A stretch of 64,000 bases of DNA from Litsea cubeba. Lineage: Eukaryota > Streptophyta > Magnoliopsida > Laurales > Lauraceae. The stretch spans positions 139,390,603-139,454,602 of the forward strand of contig CM022946.1 of the NCBI GenBank assembly GCA_012931725.1, in the 5' to 3' direction. This document shows, piece after piece, positions 32,638-42,769 of this stretch. The notes beneath the pieces were generated by a model that was not told the DNA's origin, did no database searches, and saw nothing but the letters and a program-made list of their open reading frames with translations. The first letter of the stretch is position 1. Each line of letters begins with the position of its first letter. The position numbers and the translations under genes are program-made.

Positions 32638-33855
32638 AAAGATGGGAATGGTGCGATTCCACTAGGTGTGAAGCCTCGCAACATTTCCCCTACCTGCTTC
32701 GGAGAGAATTGAGTTCGATCCTCTTGCCTTTGTAAATGAAGGAGCAAGTGTTTGATTGTCCAAATTGTGACATCCCAGTCATACAGCCAGCGTCTGCCCA
32801 AGATGATTTCATAAGCACAACATCACACCGCAATCCACTGAAAACTAGTAAAATAGAATATTTAATTCCATTAAAATATTTTTCTTATTTTTTGCTAAAT
32901 TATCATAAGTAAATTCAGCTAGAGTATTGTAGGATCTAATTAAAGTAATTAAGTCATACACAAAACTTATTAAACTAATGATAGGGTGTGGTTAGAACGA
33001 ATATGGACTGAAATTGTAGAAGTAATGGTACCCACTTCTTTTGCACGGCTACTTATATGGCTGTGTGGAATCTTTGGGTTAGTTATAGGGGGAGGTCTTA
33101 ACTTCATTTTAAACACTCATGGGATTGGTTTGGGAATGTTAGTTGTTGTGGGAGTTAATAGAAAGCATTGTAGAACTAGTGGGTTGACCAAAATTAGAAA
33201 GTGGTTTATCACCAGTAAAGATGTTCTTTTGGTCCAGTAAAAAATTAGCAATGGGCCAAGAAAGAGTTGTAGCCTTCCCATAAGTAGAGAGAAGACTTTC
33301 ATTAAGAAGATATACAACCTGTAGTTGTATTTTAGGAATCCAAAACCTAAGTTTTATAAACACCACATACAACCAGCCCCACCTGCCAAAGCAGTTGACC
33401 ACACTTCTCTCTCTCTCTGTGCAACCCATGATCCCTCTCTTGCTCTCTTAAAGACCCCAAACCTAAAGGCAACTGGAAGAAAAGAGAAGAATTAGAGAAA
33501 AGGAGATATTAAGAGTATAGAAAAACAGGAACCTAGGGTGCTTGGATTGATGCAAAATTTGCTAGAAGAAACTCTCAGTACTTACCAGAGGTGGGTTAAT
33601 GAACCTGATCTACACATGCATGGTTTTTCTGGATTCTTTGAAGCCCTAACCATGTTTTGGAATTAGGATACCTGTAGATTTTTCCCCAAACCCTAATTGT
33701 AAGACTAAGATGGGAAACACATCCAACCATTGAGAAAAGGGGAAAAAGGGTGAACCAAGAAGGCTGTGGGTTCCCATGGTGGATTCACTTTGCTGACCAC
33801 CATGGGAGACCTCCCATGGAGGATTCTAGGCCTCCTTCCATCATAGGGTTGGGTT

Positions 33856-34498
33856 TTGAGGAAATTTTGTACCACGGTCTATTAGGGTTTCGTCCTTTTA
33901 ATGATTTCTAGATGTTCTTAGATTCTAAACACCTAATAATCAGACGTGTTTAAATCTGGTTGCAACAGCTAGGATTACAATTGGTGGTGATTCTTAATCT
34001 ACATGTAGGAAACATCATGAAATCACATATATGGTATGATGAAGGAATGAACCTAAAGTTTCAAGTAAAATTAAGGGGTCTAGTCTGGCCATGGGAGTCC
34101 CCATGGGTTTTCCCATTGGTTGAACCCTATAGGAACTTGTTCCATGGTCCTTAGGTCCCTGTTCATCATGGGGTTGCGGTTTCGAGTTATTCTATTTTTA
34201 TCATATTCTAGGACCTGCCTTATTTTATCATATTCTATACCTAGCCTATTAATCATTGATGTTCCAAGTTCAACTTGTCATGTTTATATCTGATGGTGTA
34301 TGTAGGTTTTAGTTTGAGGCTTGATCTTCTCTTGTATTGAAATCCTATTGGAGGAAACATTTCAAAAATCAATGCTACATGATGTGAAAAGACCCAAATC
34401 AGAAAAAAATATTATATATATAGGGAGATGCTCATATGAGAGATATCTCTCACCTTATATGAGAGATAGGGCTATTAGGGACTGAACTATCTCTCAAT
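33856..34498. other. Unassigned DNA beyond copy A
   Basis: Homology to copy B ends near 33855. No gene or repeat was recognised in this stretch. The last ~70 bp before the next LTR (ATATCTCTCACC, GAGAGATAGGG) contain local inverted pieces. Confidence 0.4.
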
Positions 34499-34818
34499 TT
34501 GAGGGGGAGTGTAGAAGATAACAGGGCTGTAAGATAACAGGCCCTAGGCCCAGCCCAACAAGGCCCATGTACAGCGTCCCACACGTGGGATTTAGACTAG
34601 ATTGTATATAGCTGATTTCTCTCATCTTCATTCCTTGTATAGATTAGGAGATATTCTTTCTATTCTTTCTTTATTCTAATTTGTATTATTAGCATGTTTA
34701 GAGCCTTTGATTGAGGCATAATGTCATTATAAATATACAAAGTCGATCCTCTATTGAGGCATCACTTTCTCTCCAAACTCTCTTCTTCTTCTTTCTTCTC
34801 TTCTTCCATATTATAACA
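34499..34818 (+). mobile_element. Copia 3' LTR remnant with its polypurine tract
   Basis: TTTGAGGGGGAG (34498-34509) is followed by an LTR of 309 bp starting TGTAGAAGATAACAGG and ending TATTATAACA (34510-34818). It is related to the LTRs of the nested copia but opposite in orientation. The retained purine tract shows it is the 3' end of a truncated element, not a solo LTR. The usual 3' motif AAACTCTCTTCTTC and a TATA-like TATAAATATACA (34731-34742) are inside. Confidence 0.75.
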
Positions 34819-35009
34819 GTCACACCCTTTAGATATCACTAGAAATCATCAATTTTATGCTGATGCTCAAAGAGGGTTCTAAAAGGTGTAAAAATTTGGA
34901 GATCAGTCACTGCTTACTTGCCGAACCTTAAATTGTGGACTGTTATGCAGTTTTAGAACTATGAGGGGCTGGTTGGATGTGGTTCTGCCCTCTGGCTCCA
35001 CTTGTGCTA

Positions 35010-35990
35010 GTCCTACTTTACAACTATTGAAGAAACCACAAGCCTTACCACTGACAAAGATAGAAAAAGCATGATTTTGGATGCATTCTATAATCCAAGT
35101 GATGACTACTTTATCTGGAAAATCAAGAGAAATTCCATCTCAAACTATCAAAGGCCTTGGTGATGTCGAGTTTAAGGCACACTCTTGGAGGGCCCTTGTG
35201 CAGATGAAAAGCATTGATGAGGTCTTAAGAGAGAATAATATTGTCCATGATTGATCTCCCCGGGACAACAGCAGATTGATCAGGGTTAATGATCTTACTC
35301 ATTGCATTTCTCAGCCTATTTGCAATAACTCTGGAGATGATCTCATAAATCTCTTTAGGAATGGAAATGGGCCTGACGTGAGCTGGAGTGGAGCGATTTT
35401 CACTATTTTTTTTTATCAGGAGATTTTCACTCTTAGGAATCAAAGTAACAAAAGTGTTTTTCTACCTGCCTGAGAAGCTTTCCTTCAACAAAGAAATCTT
35501 TGATTGCATCTGAAACATCACATCCCACAATTGGCCGGCACGCCTTGAAGAAATGCGCATTGAAGCCATCTGGGCCAAGGGACTTGCATGGGTTAGCTTG
35601 CTTGATGGCGAATTCTATCTCAGAGATATCCACTGGCCTGCAGGGATTTTCAGCATCCTCCTCCATGAGCGTGCAGTCACATTGATGTGAGATAGATCGG
35701 TCAAAGTGTGAGTGAATCCTTAACAGTCAGAATCTTTTGTAGTAGTTGACAAAGATATCTTCAATGAGAAGTGGATCAGGCACAACACTGCCCTCTTTAT
35801 CTTCAAATATTGAGTGAATAGAAGACTTCTTTCTCCTACTTTTGATCAGAGCGAGAAAATACTTGGTGTATTATCAAGTTTATGCCTATCCCTCGATTTC
35901 TGCTTCATCATATTTTCTTCAAGTAAAAACAATTTCTGAAGGCTGGCTTTTGCTTCCTTTACAGCAGTGTGGAGGAATTCACTATTACAA
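35010..35990 (-). pseudogene. L1-type LINE fragment (linker and RT N-terminal part)
   Basis: Minus-strand frames give the pre-RT linker (KSRDRHKL-like, about 35870-35960), SEIEFAIKQANPCKSLGPDGFNAHFFK (35550-35640), HVRPISIPKEIYEIISRVIANRLR (35300-35400) and PDQSAVVPGRSIMDNIILS (35225-35290). The homology then continues through a decayed stretch to about 35015. No FADD motif, poly-A or target duplication is present. It shares about 250 bp (35015-35265) with the L1 fragment at 60160-60405. Confidence 0.8.
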
Positions 35991-37180
35991 GATACTCGTC
36001 AATAGGGTACTATACTACTTTTGTTTTGACTCCTGCATGTGTGACTTAGTCTAACAAGTCTACCTAATTTAGATTTTAGAATCATGCTCGACTCTGATCT
36101 AGCAACCTCTAATATATAAACCACGTACTTATATTTAATTCCATATTCTCCACTGAATACTTGAGTTGGAAAAGTTAAAAGAATACTCTTACCTTGTATG
36201 CTAAGTCATGCCTTACATGCTATCTATATGTTAAATATGCTTGTTAAACATGTTTTGATATTCTTATTATTTACACATGACTCGTGACATGATTTATTAT
36301 CCTAATTTATGATCATTGACTCGTTAAAACGTTGGCACCACTAAGCTGTTTAAAACTTTGTCACCATGGGGATGCCTACTAGTGCAGGGGCTCATGCAAA
36401 ATTAATTATCTAGCTGCAGTTTAGAATTATTCTGTTGGCATCTTTGGATACTGAGTAATGTTGGTACCTTTGTGTTCCAGCGTCTGTAGGTGCCCACCGA
36501 TAGTGAGATTATGTAGGTGCCTTTGGGTACACTGAGGTTGTAGTCAGCTTAGCTATAATACTCTAAGCATTTAGCTCATGTGGATTGGCACTTTGATTTA
36601 TATACCTTGCTTTAATGTTTTATTCCTTATCATATGATGTATTTATAATCTGATTCTAGATAGCTTGAATTTTGTGTCTGCACGATCATGTATTGATGAC
36701 TAACCTTGGCCTTATGCAATCACCTGTCTTGCTATATCTTTGGAGGCATGTGGCCTGTTGATAAGTTTATCTATTGAGTTATGTTCATGTTTCTCATTAA
36801 TTCACCATGATTCCCTTTTCCCAGATAAAGTTTAAAGACCCTAGAAAAACACCGACGATGATCAAAAGGAGGTTGTGAGACAAAGCGGGTTCAATATTTG
36901 CGCAGGCTCCTGAGACAAAGTGGGTCCAATATCTGCCGCAGAACCTGAAGGAATTAAAGTAGTTTATTTTGAATTCAGTTGAACATTTATTAATCAATTT
37001 GGTTGTAATCAACTTAATTATATGTTGGATTTAAGACTCTAGTATGATTTGTTTATGAATGGAATGGTTTGAATTTAGTTAAATTATTTATGCCCTGTTT
37101 ATCATATGATGTTTCATAAAAAAAAGAAAAAGAACACTGCTGCTGCAAAATGATTTTACCTATATCACGTTGTCAAAATT
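35991..37180. other. Unassigned AT-rich DNA
   Basis: No gene found. An imperfect tandem duplication of about 34 bp lies at 36877-36941 (GAGACAAAG(C/T)GGGTYCAATAT repeated). Confidence 0.4.
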
Positions 37181-37181
37181 T

Positions 37182-37283
37182 AATATTGGCACTCCCTTTT
37201 CCCCTTTTTTTGATGGAGGCACTCCAAAATTTTGTGAAGGAAAATGAGTGCCTCCATCAAAAAAAGAAGTGCCAATATCACTT
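37182..37283. repeat. Small foldback (hairpin) element
   Basis: The left arm ATATTGGCACTCCC...TTTGATGGAGGCACTC is followed after about 20 bp by GAGTGCCTCCATCAAA...AGTGCCAATAT, giving about 40-bp arms. It would fold into a long hairpin and looks like a MITE. The T/A runs on either side obscure any target duplication. Confidence 0.65.
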
Positions 37284-39500
37284 CTCAAAATTTATCTCGT
37301 GTAGCAAAAGTTGGCTTCTAGCAAAGCAAGGGTTTCAGGGCGTGACAGGAAATACAAAGACTAAGATGTGTTTTCTTGAGAGTTAGTTGGAAACTGGGTG
37401 AAGGTCACCCACTTTCTGTTAATAAACAATTTTATTAACTGCAAATCCATCATTTATATTCATTGTGGATCTATTGTTATCAAAATTTAGTCATTAGAAG
37501 TAAAGAACTCCTACTTTATACATCTCATATTCTGTGACCCATATTACTCTAGAAAAAACCCATCTGCAAAATATATGAAAAAAGGTCATAAAGTTATCAG
37601 AAGAAATTTAAGGAACAGAAGTATGACACCACATATACAGGTAAATGTTTTGACATTTTCATCTCATTTACATAGGATGGTGGACAGGTGGACATGGATG
37701 AAAGGTAGAATATAATGAGCAAAGAAGATTACCATCAAATTCTTAAGTTTACACCCAAAATGCCTAGGAGTTAGAGGTGCAGCAAATTAACTACTAACAC
37801 CCCACTCGGGTGGGACACTGCCTACACTCGAAGCACGCGCACATACAAGACGCGGCATGTAGCATTTTTGCCCTACACACCTGCACACAAGACGTGGTAT
37901 CATTTTTTTTTATTTTTTTTTTATTTATTTTTTTGTTTTGAGTGGATTCAAACCCTGGATGTGTTGGCTTTGATACCATCTCAAGCTGCTAACCAATATA
38001 CACCCAAAATACCCAGGTGCTCCTGGTGCGGCACATTACCTACTTAACACAAATGGCAATGAGTTTACTTTTGCAAGGAAGGGGATGAGAAACTCTTACC
38101 ATAAATGTGAGGAAATTGATGGTCGCTTCCCCATATTTATCTTTGATCATTAACTTTTTATCTCTCACATAAATGCTATCTCCCATGTAAAACCATAGGA
38201 AAATGAAAACTTGCCCCTAAAGGCTACATCCATGCACAAACTGGCCAATAAAGACGAATTACAAGCATTGATTTAAATTTACCTCAGACCATAGAAAATT
38301 GACAAAACTCTATTGGCTATAGGACTTATTTGATCTCATCCTTTCTATCACCGGAATCACTTACACTGCAGGGGAATTCATGAGCAACTTATCTATATGC
38401 TTGAATATATCTCTAGAATATAAATTGAATACCTTTAAAACAACCTCTCCTGGTAACAAATGAGCTTTGCTAAACAGTTAAGACTCCAATTTTCTTTTCT
38501 CCTCATATCGGCACCATAATTTGACCAGCTAAAATAGAGTGAGCCATGTCTGAGCTTTGAACTCATGAAACTTGCTTTAATGAATACATTACCTATTGGA
38601 GTTTTTACTGCACATTTGAGTCTTTTATTGAGTTGTATGATAAAAGTATAATAGAGTAACAGATATGTGTCTACAATTATGCTGGGATGTGATCAAAGGA
38701 TACCATAGCTGGAAAAACACATCGCATACATCCAAAACTTAGTATTTATGGGTGATAATTGATAAAATTGGTATCATATTCCTACTCTCGAATAGCCTAA
38801 CCTAAAACCCAATAGTGATTCAAATCTGTTATATCCATGGGCGGGTAAAATGTGAAATTACTTCCTTTTCATCACCTCATGATATATCAAAACATTACAG
38901 TCCTACAAAAAGGAGAGAAGAAAAAAAAAAACCCGTCTTTCTCTTGATTTTGCTTTTTGTTTTTTATTTTTTTATTTTTCCCACTTGTGATATATAAAGA
39001 ATCTGTCTCCAATCTTTTGTTTGTGATTTAAAGAACCAATTAGGTCCAAAGTGGAAATGGATGGCCAAGTTTCTTTTAAGGCCAGTTCTGCTCTCCCTTC
39101 TCAGACTGCAAATGGGTCTGGGACTTTGAGGCAGAAAGTGATGGGGTCTAGGCCTGTGGAGTGTATTGAGATGGAAAGATGAGAGAGAAGACAAAGCAGT
39201 ATGTGATTTCATTTCTTGGGTTGCACTGGAAACATGGAAATCTAGTGCTGACTCTCTTGGCCTCTTGATTTCCCACGGAGGAATTTTAAATTTGCTGACT
39301 CCTAAGCCTCAGGGAATTCTAAATTAGATTGCACCCCATCCCAGTCCCTTAAAATTTCCAATTTCAAGTACTCAAGATCAGTGACGTTAGGTGCGTAGGA
39401 TCTCTCCTCTGCCACTCAAAACGGTTCTACCCATGATAGGATTTAATAGGAAATGAACATGTTCTTTTCTTTTCTTAAAAATATCCAAGGAAACTATTGT
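37284..39500. other. Unassigned DNA with a direct-repeat pair
   Basis: No gene found. Two similar blocks, ACACCCAAAATGCCTAGGAG... (about 37751-37797) and ACACCCAAAATACCCAGGTG... (about 38000-38046), bracket a 250-bp segment containing TTTGATACCA, the complement of a PBS-like TGGTATCAAA. It might be the relic of a miniature LTR-type element, but one LTR boundary is unclear. Confidence 0.35.
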
Positions 39501-40480
39501 TTTTATAAAAAGGATCATAAAGATTAAATTAATATTATATAGGTCCCCAAACTAAGAGAAGGAAGATTTTCAAGAAGGTATAAAACTTTTGGATAATTTT
39601 CAAGAAAGCACATTAAGATTTGAATAGGGAGCTGATATATGCACAGCAGAATTTGCTCCCTGCACATCCGTCGATGAGACCCTTGATGGACCCTTTGAAA
39701 AAAGACAAAAACACCCCTCCCTTTCTTCTCTTCCCTCTCCCTGCTCGGCAACCCATCTCCCTCCTCTCCATCTCCATCTCCCTCCTTCTCTTTGCCTACT
39801 CTCCTTCTCCCACCCAGTCTCTCTCCCTCTCCTTCTCCATCCTCCCTCCTCTATCGCCACTCAACTCCACCCCTTTTCCATCTGTCCCTCTCCCTTCTCC
39901 CTTTCCCTCCCTCTCCCAACGCCCACCTCTCTCTCTCTCCTTGATCGCCGTCCCTCCCTCTCTCCGTCTCCTGTTCAGCCACATAGGGCCGAACAAAGGA
40001 GTATATTGTTCGGCCCCTGGTGGCCGAAGTGCCAAACAAGAAACCCAGGGTCAAACAATATACTCATTTCTTTTGCCCTGAGTGGCCGAACGGAAGAGGG
40101 AGGGAAAGGGATGGACGGCGATCGGGGAGAACAGTGAAATTTGGCCAGGGCTGTATTTATTATGAGAGTGAAATTTGGCACGAGCTATTATATATGTGGG
40201 ACATTTTGCCCAATTTAGATTTTTTATAGGTGGGTCCCGCTTTGGAGCCCATGAATTTGCAATGAGTCCATGCATTGGATTGAATTATTTAATAGTTCAT
40301 CCATTGGATCCAAAGCTCCTTTCAAAATGAAGGAACAAAGGATAAGGTGCTTTCATTTACGAGAGAGACTAGCTAGAGTTTCTAGGAACTTGAAATTAAA
40401 ATTGTTTTCTTCTTTTCCCTTTATTTCAAAAAATGCTCTCCTATTTTTTTCTTTCTCAATGGAAAAAAATTTGACACTTT
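39501..40480. other. Polypyrimidine tract and imperfect inverted repeat
   Basis: 39715-39975 is almost pure pyrimidine on + (CCCTCTCCTT-like), which creates long but meaningless frames on both strands. It is followed by an imperfect inverted pair (GTATATTGTTCGGCC at about 40001 and the inverse of GGTCAAACAATATAC at about 40049) and a direct repeat AGTGAAATTTGGC (about 40134 and 40169). No gene recognised. Confidence 0.45.
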
Positions 40481-40483
40481 TAA

Positions 40484-40831
40484 GTAGAGCTAGCAAGCAT
40501 GGCCCAACCCGCTAACTTGACCCAATTTTGACTTGTCACAGGTAAGTGTTTCCAAACCTTAAATAAAAAAAAATGGGTTGAGGTAGGGTTAACCCGCTCA
40601 ACCCGCACAACCCAGTATATAATTTCTCAGTCCATTTTATCCTCTTGTTTTCTTCTTGCAAATATAGAGGAAGAAACGAAAATAAGTCAAAGTGGGTCAA
40701 AGCGGGTTGACCCGCCCGCCATAGTTATGGGCTTGAGAAAACTAACCCATTTTCAAAACGGAGTGGGTGCGGGTTGAAGCCAAGGCATAGACTTTACTTG
40801 TTGGCCCGACCCGACCCGTTTGCCACCCCTA
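40484..40831. mobile_element. Candidate hAT-type MITE
   Basis: It starts TAGAGCTAGCAAGCATGGCC and ends with the inverse of TAGGGGTGGCAAACGGGTCG, ends typical of non-autonomous hAT elements. It contains repeated CGGGTTGACCCG/CAACCCGC blocks. No exact 8-bp target duplication was seen, so the boundaries are tentative. Confidence 0.45.
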
Positions 40832-41069
40832 TTTTTTGGGGACCTATCTATCAAAATTTAAACCATTCAAATAGTCATAGTCTATTTCAATCACTCATCC
40901 AAAACTTTAAAATCATAACGCCATAAAATCTCTCTTTTTTCTAAGTTACTTTTACACTTTTGAATTGATAAAAAACGTAAAATTTGTATTTTTATAGAAT
41001 CTCATGTTGGGTAGACAAGCTCATATTTGTAAACTTTGGCAATGTAAAAAAAAATGCATCGGAGGGAGG

Positions 41070-41797
41070 GAGTTCTATTGGCACCTTAAAAACTTCTCAT
41101 CCCGCTGCAAAAAAAAAAAAAAAAATTAATTCCTAAACTACCCCTCCCTCCTCCTCCCTTCATCCCTCTCCCTCCCTCCTCTTCCCTTCCTCCATCTCCC
41201 ACCCTCCACCCTCTTCCCTCATCTCACCCCCGCCCACCCCCCCACCCCCGGCGTCTCCGGCGGGGAGGGAGCCCCAGCCGGCTGGCCGGTCTCCCTCCCT
41301 CCTCTCCCTCTTTCTTCCTCCCTTCCCTTCTATTTTCCTTCCTTTCTATTTTCTTTTCCTCTTCTTCCATCTTCTCCCTTCGTTTTCTTCTCTTTCCTTC
41401 CTCCCTTACTCTCCTTCTCCCTCTCCCTCCCCCTCCCCGTCGCCGGCGGGGAGGGAGATCCATCTTCCGCCTGCTGCAGCCCGATCTCCCTTCCTGCTGG
41501 CGACTGGGAGGGGGAGGGGGATGGAGAAAAAGAGTAGGGTAGGGAAGGAGAAGGAAGAAGAGGAAGGGAGATAAGGAGAAGAGGGAAAGAAAATATAAGG
41601 GGAGGGAGGGAGAAAAAGGGAGAGAGACCAGCCAGCCGACCGAGGGTCCCTCCCCGCCGGAGACTGGGGTGGGGGGTGGGGGAGGGGCGAGATGACGGAA
41701 GAGGGTGGAGGGTGGGAGAGGTAGGAAGGGAAGAGGAGGGAGGGAGAGGGGGAAGGGTAGTTTAGGAAAAAAATATTTTTTTTTGTCTTCTAGTGAA
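41070..41797. repeat. Large foldback with polypyrimidine and polypurine arms
   Basis: The left arm (about 41135-41445) is nearly all pyrimidine and the right arm (about 41490-41768) nearly all purine. The arms are inverse copies: CCTAAACTACCCCTCCC on the left matches the inverse of GGGAAGGGTAGTTTAGG on the right. The middle (41446-41490) holds a short GC-rich loop. It interrupts sequence that is continuous in copy A between GGAGGGAGGG and GTCCCACCATCCC (5967-6026). The long frame across it (41224-41817) is low-complexity and not a gene. Confidence 0.8.
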
Positions 41798-41944
41798 TGG
41801 CAGTCCCACCATCCCATTTAGAGTTTGAATTCCCTCCACCCCACAACTATGGTTTGGTTAGGTTATTAGAACTTAAAAATGGAAAAAGGAGGATGAAAAG
41901 AAAAAAAAAGTCAAGTTCGACTTTGGATTCCCAAAACAAAGCAT

Positions 41945-41953
41945 TTCAGACTC
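41945..41953. repeat. 9-bp target duplication TTCAGACTC (left, MULE-2)
   Basis: Recurs at 49466-49474. Copy A has the unoccupied site at 13074-13082. Confidence 0.9.
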
Positions 41954-42470
41954 GGGGGATTCTATATGCACCCACATATTTTGCTGTATGCACCCACTTG
42001 CTGAACTCACCCCATTCTTTTATTTTTTTAAACTAATTTTGCTGAGCCCACCCACAGTATTCCCCAAACTACCCTTGCAGGAAACCAGGTCGTTCTCCTC
42101 CTCTCCATCAGGTCGTTCTCCTCCTCTCCATTTCCCTCGTCGAGCATTTTTGAAAAACCGAGCAAAGAGCAGCAGTGCACCTCCTCTTCTGGTCGTTCTC
42201 CTCCTCTCCATTTCCCTATTGTTGGTCATTCTCCCTCAAAGCAGTGTACATCGCTTCTTCTTCTTCTTCTTCTTCTTCACAGGAAGCTCAGGTGAATCGT
42301 CTTCTTCTTTTTCATTTTCTTCTTCTTCTTTTGCTTATCATTTTCACATTCCTTTTAGGTCATACTTTCTTTGTTAGATAGTAGATAAGTTTATTAAGAG
42401 CTAATTCATGTGCATTCGAATTGCTGAAACACTCGACACTTTGCCAAAACTCGTGGCAGTTTTCGCGATC

Positions 42471-42692
42471 TGCTCGGCACTGCAGAACCGTGCACCAACT
42501 GTTGTGCACGGTAAATGTTTACCGTGTAAAGATTTTTTGCTCGATTAAAGATACCGTGCTTAATCGTTTTGCACGTAACATGTAGACCGTGCAAAACAAA
42601 TATGCACGGTTAATATATACCGTGCATAAAATTATTGCACGCAGTAATAGTACCGTGCAGAACGATTTTGCACGACACTATTGAACCGAGCA
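42471..42692. repeat. MULE-2 palindrome array 1 (7 units)
   Basis: Units start at 42471, 42504, 42538, 42570, 42603, 42636 and 42669. The first opens TGCTCGG, as in MULE-1, and begins 517 bp from the element end. Several cores are themselves palindromic (TAAATGTTTA). The array lies in a putative 5'UTR intron (GT at 42292, AG at 42758-42759) of the PMD gene. The cores are not those of MULE-1, although the half-sites are. Confidence 0.93.
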
Positions 42693-42769
42693 GTACAAGA
42701 AAAAAAGATTTCTTCCTATAATGCTTTTTTCTTCTTACTGATTTTTATTTGAAACCCAGATTGGAAGAT

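Larger units (their letters stand above)
5890..33855 (+). repeat. Segmental duplication, copy A
   Basis: Homology to 40975-57965, in the same orientation, begins at the phrase ATAGAATTTCATGTTGGG and ends at GTAGGGTTGGG-type sequence near 33855. Shared content in order is a promoter-proximal spacer, the F-box/LRR gene, its 3' flank, a copia LTR and RNase H/RT remnant, and about 1.2 kb of unassigned DNA. Removing the insertions of copy A (MULE, gypsy, L1, nested copia, LINE tail; about 20.5 kb) leaves about 7.5 kb. Copy B reduces to about 6.6 kb, and its two visible deletions account for most of the difference. Shared non-coding DNA looks about 95% identical by eye. Confidence 0.85.
32251..33855. 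other. Unassigned DNA shared by both duplication copies
   Basis: It contains T-runs, a long (CT)n microsatellite (32406-32465), a LINE 3' tail and about 1.2 kb with no gene. It is collinear with 54367-57965 apart from insertions. The stretch 33117-33150 is the unoccupied site of the L1 found in copy B. Confidence 0.6.

Noticed and set aside
34510..34818. Solo LTR interpretation of this copia LTR
   Set aside because: The adjacent polypurine tract shows it is the 3' end of a truncated element, and no target duplication was found.
37751..38046. Miniature LTR element (TRIM) with PBS-like TGGTATCAAA
   Set aside because: Only one repeat pair with moderate similarity, and no TG...CA ends or target duplication; kept as unassigned.
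39596..40081. Several long frames in 39.6-40.1 kb
   Set aside because: Produced by a polypyrimidine tract; Ser/Pro/Leu low complexity on one strand and Arg/Glu/Gly on the other.
41224..41817. 197-codon frame on minus
   Set aside because: Low-complexity Gly/Glu/Arg/Pro translation of the purine/pyrimidine foldback.
42749..42769. Upstream ATG (MKPRLED) as start of the MULE-2 PMD protein
   Set aside because: It lies before the predicted splice acceptor at 42759 and is absent from MULE-1; the MPRRPARR start is shared by both.
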